DNA of 20,565 nucleotides from Chloroflexota bacterium (GCA_005880175.1 VBJR01000354.1:1-20565), one strand, 5' to 3'. Numbered from the stretch's first letter, positions 1 through 7,147 are shown. Numbers and translations: made by a program. Notes: generated from the letters alone by a model not told the origin.

Positions 1-116
1 TCGCCGTCCGGACGGAGCAGCGGCCGGGCCTCGACGACGCACAGGCCGGCGATGTGGGCCGGCGTCTCCGGGCGCTCGATCCGCAGGTTGCTGCGGTCGG
101 CCAGGGACAGGCGCAT
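1..116 (-). CDS. WS/DGAT-like wax ester/triacylglycerol synthase, N-terminus only (partial)
   Basis: An open frame runs off the left edge. Its first residues read MRLSLADRSNLRIERPETPA, followed by HIAGL. This resembles the start of the wax ester synthase/diacylglycerol acyltransferase family, in which an early [LM]s..D....[IE]...P.H..GL pattern opens the acyl-acceptor domain. Family members esterify acyl-CoA to diacylglycerol or fatty alcohols to make storage lipid. ATG at 116 is chosen because GGTGAG sits seven bases upstream; GTG at 128 in the same frame is an alternative. It starts just after the stop of the CBS gene, so the two are probably co-transcribed. Storage-lipid synthases (tgs1) belong to the mycobacterial DosR regulon, which fits the neighbourhood. 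Only about 38 residues are visible and the HHxxxDG catalytic motif lies outside the window, so the family call is tentative. Confidence 0.5.
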   Translation of the reverse strand, partial: MRLSLADRSNLRIERPETPAHIAGLCVVEARPLLRPDG

Positions 117-133
117 GTAGCGGCTCACCGGCG

Positions 134-396
134 TCAGGTCGATCGCGCGGGCCGCAGCTCGTGGGCCCAGGCCTCGGCGACCAGCAGGTCGCGCGCCGAG
201 ACCATGCCCGGCGGCTGTCCGACGGCCACCACCGGCAGGTGCCGCACGTCGTGCTCGTTCACTCGCATGAGTTCGACCTCCGCGCCCAGCGTCGCTCCCG
301 CGGCCGGTCGTCACCCACTGCCACGGGCACCCGAGCGGCCGCTCGCGCCCCGGGGTCCTCCCCGTGGTGGGCCAACCGCTCGATGAGGTCCGCCAT
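134..396 (-). pseudogene. Single CBS-domain protein with a one-base frameshift
   Basis: From ATG 396 (good GGAGGAG site upstream) the frame reads MADLIERLAHHGEDPGARAA and then VPVAVGDDRP, after which it turns to nonsense. The neighbouring frame resumes a typical CBS motif: GATLGAEVELMRVNEHDVRH, then LPVVAV and GMVSARDLL, ending ARST-stop at 134. Restoring one base near 301-303 gives a continuous 87-aa protein. CBS motifs bind adenine nucleotides and act as energy sensors; small CBS proteins (Hrp1-like) occur in DosR islands. Most have two CBS motifs, while only one is visible here. The indel falls in a C/G-rich run (ccgcggg), so a sequencing or assembly error is as likely as a true null mutation. 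Confidence 0.7.
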
Positions 397-423
397 CGCT
401 CTGCTCCTCCTTCTCTGGTGGGC

Positions 424-445
424 GGGCCCGGCCGCAACCGGGCCC
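424..445 (-). terminator. GGGCCCGG/CCGGGCCC inverted repeat
   Basis: An 8-bp perfect inverted repeat with a 6-base spacer lies between the stop of the 2TM gene (468) and the start of the CBS gene (396). It could be a Rho-independent-type hairpin ending the 2TM transcript, although no T-run follows, or an operator in the CBS leader. Its spacing does not fit the 14-bp box found elsewhere in the window. Confidence 0.4.
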
Positions 446-467
446 GTCCAATCGGGCAACGCCCCGC

Positions 468-743
468 TCAAGCGTGGCTGCCTGTCGCCCGGTCCACCTC
501 CCTGCGGATCTGCTCCTCGGTGATCGGCCGGCGGCCCCAGACGTCCCAGGCGTGCACCAGCAGGCCGGCACCCCACAGGCCGAGGAGCCAGCCCGGCCAG
601 AAGTAGCCGTGCCCGGTCACGAACCAGATGAAGACCATCGCGCCGTTGAAAGCCACGTAGGTGATGGCGTGCATGCCGAAGTCACGGCGGGCCGTCAGGC
701 GCTTGATGGCCAGGTCCCGAGCGTTCGTCGGATCGCTGCTCAT
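468..743 (-). CDS. 2TM-domain membrane protein
   Basis: This 91-aa protein starts at ATG 743 behind a clear AGGAG site. It has a charged N-terminus (residues 1-22), two hydrophobic helices at about 25-43 (HAITYVAFNGAMVFIWFV) and 47-66 (FWPGWLLGLWGAGLLVHAW), and a charged cytoplasmic tail. The pattern RRDFxxHxxxYVxxNxxM...WFxWPxxGWGxGLxxHxxxV is that of the 2TM domain family (PF13239), which in other bacteria is found alone or at the end of sensor kinases. Its role is unknown. A GGGCCG-AA-CGGCCC box lies 63 bases upstream of the start, inside the damaged end of the baeRF gene, so it probably has its own regulated promoter. Confidence 0.85.
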   Translation of the reverse strand: MSSDPTNARDLAIKRLTARRDFGMHAITYVAFNGAMVFIWFVTGHGYFWPGWLLGLWGAGLLVHAWDVWGRRPITEEQIRREVDRATGSHA

Positions 744-1569
744 GATGGTGTTCTCCTGATTCGAGCCTGGCCCCCGGCGAGTCGCCCCCCAAGGGCCGTT
801 CGGCCCGCTCCACCTGCCGGTCGAGGGCCCGCAGCCGACCGGCCAGCTCGTTCCCGCTCGCGTACATCGGCACGGAGCCCTCCGCGGCCAGCAGGGACAG
901 CGCGGGCGCGGGCAGGAGGCTCTTGAACGCGCACCGCGCCTCGGGCGGGCCGGCCAGGATCAGCCGGCGGTAGCCGTCCCGCTCCAGGAGCCCGGCGACC
1001 GTCCCGGCCACGTCGTGCAGGTTGCCGCGGGCGTGCTCGTCCTGCCGCCGCTGCAGCGCCGTCGCCGACCAGCCGCCCTGCCGGTGCCGCCGGATGGGTG
1101 TCCCCTCGAGGTGGCCGATCTCGCTCAGCTCGCCGAGCACCAGGGCGTAGAGCCGGGCCTGGCTCTTGTCGACGATCGCCGCCAGCGCCGGCGGGTGCTC
1201 GAGGAGCTGCAGCCGGATGGGCGCCAGGTCGAGCGCTCCGGCCACCGTCACGCGGCCGGGGAGCGCCTCGGCCAGACGCCAGATGCGCACGAACGCGCGC
1301 GGCCGGCAGGAGAACACGGCCACCATGGGGCAGTCGAACCGGCGCTTCGCGAGCGCCGCGAGCACGGCCGGGATCTCGCGCCGGAGGGCGGACCGCTCAT
1401 CGCCGGTCAGCTCGTGGAGATCCGCCCTGGCGAGGTCGTCGAGCTGGACCCGGTAGAAGCCGCGCCCGGCCCCCTCGTCGGTGCGGAGGTAGGCCGAGAG
1501 CGCCAGCTCGGGAAACCGCGGCGCGGCCAGTTCGGTGAGGACCTGGAGTGAAACGCCTGCTTCCATCAT
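682..1569 (-). CDS. baeRF/Vms1-like eRF1-fold protein, C-terminus lost
   Basis: From ATG 1569 (weak GGAG upstream; a second ATG follows at 1566) the frame encodes 295 aa. Residues 1 to about 255 look like the bacterial/archaeal eRF1-like baeRF family: an early SAYLRTDEGAGRGFYR segment, FDCPMVAVFSCRPRAFVRIW, VDKSQARLYALVLGELSEI and the GGWSATALQRRQDEHARGNL stretch, then RRLILAGP. Relatives are suggested to act in release of stalled peptidyl-tRNA; the DosR-regulated Rv2629 belongs to the wider group. After RLRALDRQVER the protein turns into low-complexity residues, where the frame reads through the promoter box at 793-806 and overlaps the start of the 2TM gene. The normal C-terminal segment and stop codon are therefore missing, probably deleted. 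The product may be unstable. Confidence 0.7.
   Translation of the reverse strand: MMEAGVSLQVLTELAAPRFPELALSAYLRTDEGAGRGFYRVQLDDLARADLHELTGDERSALRREIPAVLAALAKRRFDCPMVAVFSCRPRAFVRIWRLAEALPGRVTVAGALDLAPIRLQLLEHPPALAAIVDKSQARLYALVLGELSEIGHLEGTPIRRHRQGGWSATALQRRQDEHARGNLHDVAGTVAGLLERDGYRRLILAGPPEARCAFKSLLPAPALSLLAAEGSVPMYASGNELAGRLRALDRQVERAERPLGGDSPGARLESGEHHHEQRSDERSGPGHQAPDGPP
793..806 (-). promoter_or_regulatory. DosR/DevR-like box upstream of the 2TM gene
   Basis: A perfect 14-bp palindrome, GGGCCGAACGGCCC on the minus strand, followed by TTGG. It lies 63 bases before the start of the 2TM gene, the same distance as the boxes before the genes at 17024 and 18447 (62 each). Confidence 0.6.
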
Positions 1570-1713
1570 GGGCCAACGCTCCGCCGCCGGCCGTCGCGGC
1601 GCCAGGGCCCACCGGCCTCGATTCGGCGGGCGGGCCGGCCGAGGCCACCGCCTGGCCGTTGCGCGCCCTGCGCTCCCGGGAGCACCTGGCCACCGGCTGA
1701 GCGGCCGGTGCGA
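1570..1713. other. Gap between the baeRF start and the bactofilin terminator
   Basis: About 140 bases without a convincing gene. A short plus-strand frame ends with LRALRSREHLATG-stop at about 1700 and could be the tail of a deleted gene, but it is too short to assign. No good copy of the 14-bp box was found in front of the baeRF gene. Confidence 0.3.
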
Positions 1714-1736
1714 GGGGACGGCGCCGCGCCGTCCCC
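1714..1736 (-). terminator. Hairpin terminator after the bactofilin-like gene
   Basis: GGGGACGGCG and CGCCGTCCCC form a perfect 10-bp stem with a 3-base loop, starting 10 bases after the stop codon at 1746. No T-run follows, as is common in high-GC actinobacteria. The same GGGGACGGCG stem recurs in the terminator at 5214-5247. Confidence 0.75.
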
Positions 1737-1745
1737 TCCCGCCCG

Positions 1746-2963
1746 TCAGGCCGGCAGCGCGATGCCGGACGCCGCCGGGGCGGGCCGCCCGGCCGGGACA
1801 GGAGCCGCCGGGCCCCGCCACGACCGGTAGAGCGTGAGCACCAGCGCTCCCAATCCGAGCACGGTCGCCGCCAGGCCGATCAGCCCCCCGAGGAACGGGA
1901 TGAGCCCGACCGCCGTCAGCGCGACGAGGCCCACCAGCAGCGCCAGCAGCGGGTGCGTCTGGGGCCGGCCGAGGAGCCGGAAGCCGGCCCGGCCCACGAA
2001 CAGCGCGGCCAGCACGTAGCCCACCGCCGCCGCGAGCGTCAGCAGGACGAGCGCGGCCACGGCCAGCGGCCAGCCGCCCACCAGCAGCCCCAGCACGAAC
2101 ACGATGAGGGCCACGACCGGGACCCCGACCAGCGCCGCGAGGCCGAGCCCCAGGCTGGGCAGCGGCTCACGGCCGATGGCGTCGGCGGCCCGCCGGCCGA
2201 ACGCGCCGAACGGCAGCAGGACGAGCAGGCCCAGCACGAACAGCCCGACCAGCAGCCGGATCCACCCCAGGAAGGTGTCCGCGGCGCGCTGCGCCGCGCT
2301 CGGCTGGTGCGTGAAGCGCGCCGGCGAGTGCGTGACCGTGCCCCCGACCGTCGCGCCCGAGTCGATCTGGGCGGAGTTGTCGCTGCCGTAGTCCACGTTG
2401 CCGACCACCGAGGCGCCGCTCTCCAGGTGCAGGTTGGTCACGTCAGCTTTCAGGTTGCGCTCGACGTGACCGCGCAGGTCGAGGGTGCCCGCGCCGGCGG
2501 TCAGGTCACGGCCCACCTGGCCGGCGACGGTCGCGGCGCCGCTGGTGACGACCAGGTCGCGTCCGATGGTCGTCCCGGGAGCCACGTCCAGCGTGCCGCC
2601 GGCCGCGACGACGTCCTCCCCGACGGAGCCGGACAGCCGCACGTTGCCGCCGGCCACGCGGACGCTGCCCGTCACCGGGCCGGAGATGGTCACCGTACCG
2701 CCGGTCACCAGCACGTCCCGCTGCACCGTGCCCGTCACGTCGACGGTGCCGCCGGCGGCGATCAGGCTGCCGGCGATGGTGCCGTCCACGCGCACCGTCC
2801 CGGCGCCGGCGTACAGGTCGTCGGCGATCGTCGTGCCCGCGGGGATGGTCACGTCCGAGCCCTGGCGGAGGTCGGCCGCCTGGGCGGCGACCGGCGCCAG
2901 CGCGAGCGGCGCGGGCGCCAGCGCGAGCCAGCGCAGGGCGGCGAACAGGCGTCGCTTGGTCAT
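1746..2963 (-). CDS. Secreted bactofilin-like repeat domain with C-terminal membrane domain
   Basis: This 405-aa protein starts at ATG 2963, with AGGAG seven bases upstream. Residues 1-29 form a signal peptide (KRR, hydrophobic core, cleavage near AQA). Residues 55 to about 210 hold about seven repeats of 16-19 residues, each beginning GTVxVxGxVxxxVxVxG, as in the right-handed beta-solenoid of polymer-forming bactofilins. From about 233 onward there are about six hydrophobic helices in three groups (233-256, 270-340, 345-395), then a proline/alanine tail. Bactofilins are usually cytoplasmic, but the signal peptide here suggests the solenoid faces outside. The function is unknown; a surface scaffold or envelope-stress role is an inference. 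It appears to be transcribed alone, with a terminator at 1714-1736. Confidence 0.8.
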   Translation of the reverse strand: MTKRRLFAALRWLALAPAPLALAPVAAQAADLRQGSDVTIPAGTTIADDLYAGAGTVRVDGTIAGSLIAAGGTVDVTGTVQRDVLVTGGTVTISGPVTGSVRVAGGNVRLSGSVGEDVVAAGGTLDVAPGTTIGRDLVVTSGAATVAGQVGRDLTAGAGTLDLRGHVERNLKADVTNLHLESGASVVGNVDYGSDNSAQIDSGATVGGTVTHSPARFTHQPSAAQRAADTFLGWIRLLVGLFVLGLLVLLPFGAFGRRAADAIGREPLPSLGLGLAALVGVPVVALIVFVLGLLVGGWPLAVAALVLLTLAAAVGYVLAALFVGRAGFRLLGRPQTHPLLALLVGLVALTAVGLIPFLGGLIGLAATVLGLGALVLTLYRSWRGPAAPVPAGRPAPAASGIALPA

Positions 2964-3036
2964 CGTCGATCTCCTTCCGCGCCCACCGCAGGAGGCTCCC
3001 GAAGCGCTCGGGGCCTCCGGCGGACGATGGCGCACC

Positions 3037-3321
3037 TCAGACGGCCGGACCGACCCGCTCGTCGGTCGGACCGGACGGAATGGCGTGGTGGGGGCGCGGC
3101 GGGGCGGTCAGGAGCTGCAGGGCGATCGCGATCGCCAGCAGGACGGCGAGAACGCCGCCGATCCCCACGAGAGCGGCCCAGTCCGACAGCTTCACCGCCG
3201 CCAGGGGCCGCCGCTCGGGATCGTCGCTGCGGATCAGGACGATGTCGTCCGGGTGCACCTCGAGCCAGCCGGCGCACTCCACCACCTGGATGCCGTCCCC
3301 CGACATGACATAGGCGTTCAT
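3037..3321 (-). CDS. Small single-TM membrane protein, unknown
   Basis: A 94-aa protein starting at ATG 3321 with GAGGTGAG just upstream. Residues 1-45 are soluble and end in a charged segment (VHPDDIVLIRSDDPERRP). One strong helix spans about 52-72 (VGIGGVLAVLLAIAIALQLL), followed by a short proline-rich tail. I do not recognise the family. It is divergent from the cytochrome b trio, and the shared intergenic region (3322-3458) carries a box at 3362-3375 plus a half-site, so both directions could be co-regulated. Confidence 0.6.
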   Translation of the reverse strand: MNAYVMSGDGIQVVECAGWLEVHPDDIVLIRSDDPERRPLAAVKLSDWAALVGIGGVLAVLLAIAIALQLLTAPPRPHHAIPSGPTDERVGPAV

Positions 3322-3361
3322 CTCACCTCGCACGCTAACGCGGCCGGAGCCGGGCGGCGCA

Positions 3362-3375
3362 GGGCCCACGGGCCC
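3362..3375. promoter_or_regulatory. DosR/DevR-like box between divergent genes
   Basis: GGGCCCACGGGCCC fits the core GGGnCnnnnGnCCC exactly. A half-site (GCCGAACGGCCCTGG) follows 23 bp downstream, centre to centre, at about 3385-3400, 74 bases before the start of the cytochrome trio at 3459. The pair could drive the trio, the divergent small TM gene, or both. Confidence 0.55.
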
Positions 3376-3458
3376 GTCCGTACCCCGCCGAACGGCCCTG
3401 GGAGGGGGCCGCTCGGCCGGGCACGGTGGGAGCCAACCAAGCACAGGAGGCAAGCCGA

Positions 3459-3611
3459 GTGGACAACCCCGCCGCATACCTGCATCTCGGGTTCATCGTG
3501 ATCTCACTGCCGAACCTGGCGCTGATCGCCGCCATGGTCGTGGTCTTCGTGATCGCGCTCCTCGTCCCGTTCCCGATCGAGGGCGGCCGACGAGGAGGAG
3601 GCAAGAGATGA
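3459..3611 (+). CDS. Small membrane subunit next to cytochrome b
   Basis: A 50-aa protein starting at GTG 3459, with a perfect AGGAGG eight bases upstream. One long hydrophobic helix runs from about residue 10 to 38 (LGFIVISLPNLALIAAMVVV and onward), followed by a basic tail. Its stop overlaps the ATG of the cytochrome b gene (ATGA), so the two are translationally coupled. It is most likely a minor subunit of the membrane complex, comparable in position, not in sequence, to the small subunits of b6f or bc complexes. The family is not recognised. Confidence 0.65.
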   Translation: MDNPAAYLHLGFIVISLPNLALIAAMVVVFVIALLVPFPIEGGRRGGGKR

Positions 3612-4246
3612 GCGACGACGTGGCGCCGGATTCCCAGGTACCGAGCTGGACCCGCGCCGTCCAGCAGCGCCTCGCCCGGGGCCTGCCCGTCGAGCGGCTG
3701 CTGCCCGACCGGCAGCCCGTGTACGTCGGTTCGTGGGTGTACGCGTTCGGCGTGATCACGATCGCGGCGCTCGTCTGGGTGATCGCCAGCGGCGTGGTCC
3801 TCGCCTTCTTCGGGCCACAGTGGTGGCACACGACCTCGACCGGGCGCTTCTTCAACAGCCTGCACTTCTGGAGCGTCCAGCTCTTCTTCGTGTTCATGGT
3901 CCTGCACTTGTGGGGCCAGTTCTTCATGGCGAGCTGGCGCGAGGGGCGGGCGCCGACCTGGATGATCGGCGCGGTCATCTTCCTGGTCAGCATCGTGGCC
4001 GCGTTCACCGGCTACGTGGCGCAGCAGAACCTGGACTCGCAGTGGATCGCCGCCAACGCCAAGGACGCGGTCAACGCGAGCGGTGCCGGCGGCTTCTTCA
4101 ACGTCCTCAACTTCGGGCAGATGTACGGGCTGCACGTGATGCTGGTCCCCGTTGCCATCACGTTCCTGGTGGTGGTCCACGTCGTCCAGGTCCGCATGCG
4201 CGGCGTGGTGGCGCCGATCGAGGCGCCCGGGGAGGGCGCGGAATGA
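3608..4246 (+). CDS. Cytochrome b6-like diheme membrane protein
   Basis: This 212-aa protein starts at ATG 3608 behind GAGGAGGAGG. Four hydrophobic helices lie at about 47-68, 84-108, 118-137 and 174-195. Two histidine pairs are placed as bis-heme ligands: H86 and H100 (HX13H) in SLHFWSVQLFFVFMVLHLWG, and H176 and H191 (HX14H) in GLHVMLVPVAITFLVVVH. This is the N-terminal four-helix domain of the cytochrome b/b6 family; the 14-residue gap in the second pair is b6-like. It should carry electrons across the membrane between a quinone and a partner. No Rieske protein or cytochrome c is visible nearby. With the hyp operon downstream, it might take electrons from a hydrogenase, but this is inference. 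Confidence 0.88.
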   Translation: MSDDVAPDSQVPSWTRAVQQRLARGLPVERLLPDRQPVYVGSWVYAFGVITIAALVWVIASGVVLAFFGPQWWHTTSTGRFFNSLHFWSVQLFFVFMVLHLWGQFFMASWREGRAPTWMIGAVIFLVSIVAAFTGYVAQQNLDSQWIAANAKDAVNASGAGGFFNVLNFGQMYGLHVMLVPVAITFLVVVHVVQVRMRGVVAPIEAPGEGAE

Positions 4247-5208
4247 CCAGACCGTACGACCTGATCAAGGAGCTCGCGATCGCGCTGGTGGGCACGCTCG
4301 CGCTCGTAGTGGTCCTGGCGGCCGTGCTGTCGTCGCCCGACGTGCCCTCGGTGACCATCCGGAGCTGGGCACAGCAGCAGCCCGTCGACCTGGTGACCAC
4401 GGCCACGGGGGAGCTGGCCGGGACCACGTTCAGCGCTGGCTACGGCGCGCCGTACAACGGCGGCTCCGACGCGGTCCAGAGCCTGGGCTTCTTCTCGCCC
4501 CAGGCGTGGATGGGCACGCGCCTTCCCGTGGACTCGGCGCAGGACTTCGTGCTCAAGCCGCTGCAGGCCTCGTCGGCGGGCAACCCGGACCTGACCGCCG
4601 CGCTGTCCCAGTACAACGACGCGAGCGACAGCCAGCGCACGGCCTGGCTCGATGCCTACACGAAGGCGCTCCAGGACGCGAAGGCGGACAACGGCCTCGT
4701 GGCCGTGGCCGCCGGCGACTATGGGCCGCTGCCGGTGATGATGTCGAGCCTGCTCCAGATCGCCCGCGCGGGCGCCCTGGACGGCTACCTGCTGAGCAGC
4801 GGCGGCTTCTACCAGACCGACTACACGCGGCCGTTGCTGTTCATGGGCGACGGCACGTACCTGTCCTCGCTGGCGGAGGACCAGCACCTGCTGGGCAGCC
4901 AGTGGGGCATGATGAACGAGACCGGCAACTATCCGGGCCAGACCTGGCTGTGGCTGTACACGCTCTGGTACCAGGTCCCGCCCTTCAACGGGAACGCCAA
5001 CGCGGACCTGATGGTCGTCGTCGCGATGGCCGTTCTCAGCGCGGCGCTCGTCCTCGTGCCGTTCATCCCGGGAGTTCGCAGCATCCCGCGCTGGCTCCCG
5101 GTGCACCGGCTGATCTGGCGCGACTACTACCGCGGCGGCCGCAGCGCGTCCCCGACGGCACGTCCGGCTGGCGGTGCGACGAGCCCGCCGCTCTCCACTG
5201 GCCCGTAG
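4243..5208 (+). CDS. Two-TM extracytoplasmic partner of the cytochrome b
   Basis: A 321-aa protein whose ATG overlaps the cytochrome b stop (ATGA). Helices lie at about 8-30 and 255-276, leaving about 225 residues outside the membrane. That segment is rich in aromatic and glycine residues (WMGTRLPVDSAQDFVLKPLQ, GDYGPLPVMMSSLLQIARAG, MMNETGNYPGQTWLWLYTLW) and has no CxxCH heme site or iron-sulfur cysteines. The C-terminal cytoplasmic tail reads PRWLPVHRLIWRDYYR. It probably replaces the C-terminal half (subunit IV-like) of cytochrome b or forms the quinone or partner-docking side. I do not know a named family. It is the last gene of a three-gene operon closed by a strong terminator. Confidence 0.75.
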   Translation: MTRPYDLIKELAIALVGTLALVVVLAAVLSSPDVPSVTIRSWAQQQPVDLVTTATGELAGTTFSAGYGAPYNGGSDAVQSLGFFSPQAWMGTRLPVDSAQDFVLKPLQASSAGNPDLTAALSQYNDASDSQRTAWLDAYTKALQDAKADNGLVAVAAGDYGPLPVMMSSLLQIARAGALDGYLLSSGGFYQTDYTRPLLFMGDGTYLSSLAEDQHLLGSQWGMMNETGNYPGQTWLWLYTLWYQVPPFNGNANADLMVVVAMAVLSAALVLVPFIPGVRSIPRWLPVHRLIWRDYYRGGRSASPTARPAGGATSPPLSTGP

Positions 5209-5213
5209 TCGAC

Positions 5214-5247
5214 GATCGGGGACGGCGCTGAGGCGCCGTCCCCGATC
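5214..5247 (+). terminator. Strong hairpin terminator after the cytochrome b operon
   Basis: A perfect 15-bp stem (GATCGGGGACGGCGC and its complement) with a TGAG loop, starting six bases after the stop at 5208. Confidence 0.85.
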
Positions 5248-5292
5248 CCACTCCCGGGGGCCTTCCAGGGCGGCGCGAGGCCCGGGCCGGCC

Positions 5293-5306
5293 GGGCCGGA
5301 CGGCCC
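5293..5306 (+). promoter_or_regulatory. DosR/DevR-like box of the hyp operon
   Basis: GGGCCGGACGGCCC, followed by TGG, lies between the terminator at 5214-5247 and the first gene of the hyp operon. The leader that normally follows (compare 16976-17023 and 18399-18446) is missing here. Confidence 0.6.
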
Positions 5307-5345
5307 TGGCTCACGGCCGCTCGGGGCGCCGCGCTTCCCGTCTGG

Positions 5346-5633
5346 ATGGTGCAGTTGCGGGTCGGATTCGCCGCGGACCGGCGCCCGCCGAACGACGCCG
5401 ACCTGGAGCCCATCGCGGAGGTGCTGTACCGCACCGAGGGGGTGCGTTCCGCCGCGGTGGTGCCGCTGGAGACCGGTCTCGCCGTGGCCGTGGGCCTGGA
5501 CGCGCCCGACGCCACCAGCGCCCTGGAGCGGGCCCGCGTCCTGATCGCATCCTGTGCGCGGCACGCCGGCCTCGGCGAGCTGAAGGTGCTGCGCACCCGC
5601 GTCACCCCGGCGCCGGACGCCGGGACGGCATGA
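5346..5633 (+). CDS. HypA-linked small protein, copy A (5' end lost)
   Basis: ATG 5346 gives 95 aa, but homology to the copies at 17024 and 18447 extends upstream in frame (ALPVW before the Met). No start codon or ribosome site is present there. A stretch of about 50 bases covering the leader, RBS and first residues seems to have been deleted between the box at 5293-5306 and about 5325. The three copies share VQLxVG, a D[AD][DV]xEP region, RTEGVRSAAVVPLETGLAVA, an ALERxR segment, AGLGE and a PAPxAGxA end. The predicted structure is small, soluble and alpha/beta. Its stop overlaps an upstream ATG and is 11 bases from the HypA start, so translation is coupled. The function is unknown; a role in nickel or hydrogenase maturation is inferred only from position. 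Confidence 0.65.
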   Translation: MVQLRVGFAADRRPPNDADLEPIAEVLYRTEGVRSAAVVPLETGLAVAVGLDAPDATSALERARVLIASCARHAGLGELKVLRTRVTPAPDAGTA

Positions 5634-5644
5634 GGTACCGACGA

Positions 5645-5992
5645 ATGCACGAGATGGCGATCGCGAAACGCCTCGTCGCCGAGGCGGTCGAGCGCCTGGA
5701 GGGCGAAGGCGGCCGCACGGCCGACGTCGAGATCGTCCTGGGCTCCGCGGCAGGCCTGAGCGCCGAGGCGGTGCGCCAGCACTTCGAGCTCGCCGCCCGC
5801 GGCACCCCGGCCGAGGGCGTGACCCTGCGCTTCACGCTGGAGCCCAGCCGGTACTGGTGCTTCGACTGCATGCTCGAGTTCTCCAGCCGGGTCCGAGGAG
5901 GCGGAGCCTGCCCCCGCTGCGGCGGCTCGGTCCTCAGCCTGGACCGCGAGGAGCTCGCCTACGTTCGGCCCGCCGGCGCCGGGGTGCGCTGA
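5645..5992 (+). CDS. hypA: HypA-like nickel metallochaperone, copy A
   Basis: A 115-aa protein starting at ATG 5645 with GAGGT eight bases upstream; this start gives the required MHEM N-terminus, whose His2 and Glu3 belong to the nickel site. The zinc site is present as C72-x2-C75 (WCFDC) and C89-x2-C92 (CPRC). Between them lies the family's variable loop, here short. HypA hands Ni(II), with HypB, to the large subunit of [NiFe]-hydrogenases. It sits in an operon with HypC two bases downstream. No HypB is present in the window. Its closest relative here is the copy at 17371. Confidence 0.9.
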   Translation: MHEMAIAKRLVAEAVERLEGEGGRTADVEIVLGSAAGLSAEAVRQHFELAARGTPAEGVTLRFTLEPSRYWCFDCMLEFSSRVRGGGACPRCGGSVLSLDREELAYVRPAGAGVR

Positions 5993-5993
5993 G

Positions 5994-6224
5994 ATGTGCC
6001 TCAGCAGGCCCGGCCGCGTGGTGCGCCACGACGGGACGATGGTCGAGGTGGACACCGGGGGCCAGGTCCGCTGGTACAGCGCGGTCGCCCGGCCCGAGGT
6101 GCGGACGGGCGACTGGGTGCTCACCCATGCCAACCTGGTGCTCACGATCCTGACCGAGGACGAGGCGGCGGAGATGGCGGACACCCTCGCCGAGCTGGCG
6201 GGAGGAGCCGGGCATGAGGGCTGA
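5994..6224 (+). CDS. hypC: HypC/HupF-family hydrogenase maturation chaperone
   Basis: A 76-aa protein beginning MCLSRPGRVV, with the essential Cys2 directly after the Met, as HypC needs for carrying the Fe(CN)2CO precursor with HypD. The OB-like barrel follows (VEVDTGG, then TGDWVLTHANLVLTIL with conserved His45), and a C-terminal acidic helix (DEAAEMADTLAEL). It is the normal length for the family. It starts two bases after the hypA stop and overlaps the transporter start. No HypD, HypE or HypF is visible. Confidence 0.92.
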   Translation: MCLSRPGRVVRHDGTMVEVDTGGQVRWYSAVARPEVRTGDWVLTHANLVLTILTEDEAAEMADTLAELAGGAGHEG

Positions 6225-7147
6225 CGCGCGCCTGGGATACGGTCTGGCGGCCGCGGCCGCGGCCGTGAGCGGCTTCGCCGTCTTCTACAACGGCGCCGGC
6301 GTCCGGCTCTTCGCCGACGCCACCCTCTACACGACGCTCAAGAACACCGTCGCCGGCATCCTGGTCCTGGCCCCGCTGGCGCTGCTGCCCGGCGTGCGCC
6401 GGGAGCTGGCCGGGCTGCGCCGCAGCCGGTGGGCATGGCTGGTCGTTCTGGCCGTGGTGGGCGGCAGCGTGCCGTACGTCCTCTTCTTCGAGGGGCCTGC
6501 GCCAGACCACGCCCGCGACTGGCGCGGTGCTCAACCACCTGCAGTTCGCCGTCGTGGCGCTGCTGGCCGTGCCGCTCCTGCGCGAGCGCGTGACGCCCGT
6601 CATGTGGCTCGGACTGGCCGGGCTGCTCGCCGGCGCGCTGCTGGGGACCGACGCCGGCGCCCTGCGCTGGAACGGCGGAGCCGCGCTGGTGCTCGCCTCC
6701 ACCCTGCTGTTCGGCGCCGGCTTCGTCGTGGCCCGGCACCTGCTGCGCGAGCTGTCCACGTCCACCGTGATGGTCGCGAAGATGACCGCTGGCTCTGCCC
6801 TGCTGGTCGCCTACAGCGCGGCGACGGGACGCCTCGGCGCCGTCGCCCACCTCAGCGGGCGGCAGTGGAGCTTCGTGCTGGTGAGCGGGGCGATCCTGGT
6901 GGCCTTCACGGCCGCCACGCTGGTTGCGATCCGGTACGCGCAGGTGACGTCGGTCGTCGCCATCGGGATGGCGGCGCCCGCGGTCACGCTGGTGCTCCAG
7001 GAGGCCGCCGGACGCGCGGTGCGGCCGGCGCCGGCCGACCTCGGCGCCCTCGCCGTGACGGTGCTCGCGGTCCTGGTGGTGATCGCCGCCGGCGTCCGGG
7101 CCGAGCAAGCCGCGGCGCCGCCTCGCCGGCTCGCGCCCACGACGTGA
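6214..7147 (+). pseudogene. EamA/DMT-family transporter with a one-base insertion
   Basis: ATG 6214 (GGAGGAG upstream) overlaps the end of hypC. Residues 1-94 form the first EamA helices and end at GSVPYVLFFEG; the next codons are nonsense. Dropping one base near 6499 (ggggcctgcg) restores LRQTTPATGAVLNHLQFAVV, a textbook EamA continuation. The second frame then runs to TGA 7147 with about seven more helices, for about 310 aa and ten helices in total. EamA proteins export or import small metabolites. Similar transporters next to hypC and DUF6390 genes could serve nickel or cofactor supply, but the substrate is not known. The length of 934 nt (311 codons plus one base) supports a single inserted C. 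This may be a sequencing error in a homopolymer-rich spot. Confidence 0.82.

Noticed and set aside
2400..2820. Possible DNA tandem repeat or CRISPR-like array
   Set aside because: The ~51-bp periodicity comes from the protein repeats of the bactofilin-like gene; units vary at many positions and lack spacers.
1953..3308. A long plus-strand frame opposite the bactofilin-like gene
   Set aside because: It has no RBS, is composed mainly of Arg, Gln, His and Ala, and mirrors the minus-strand repeats.
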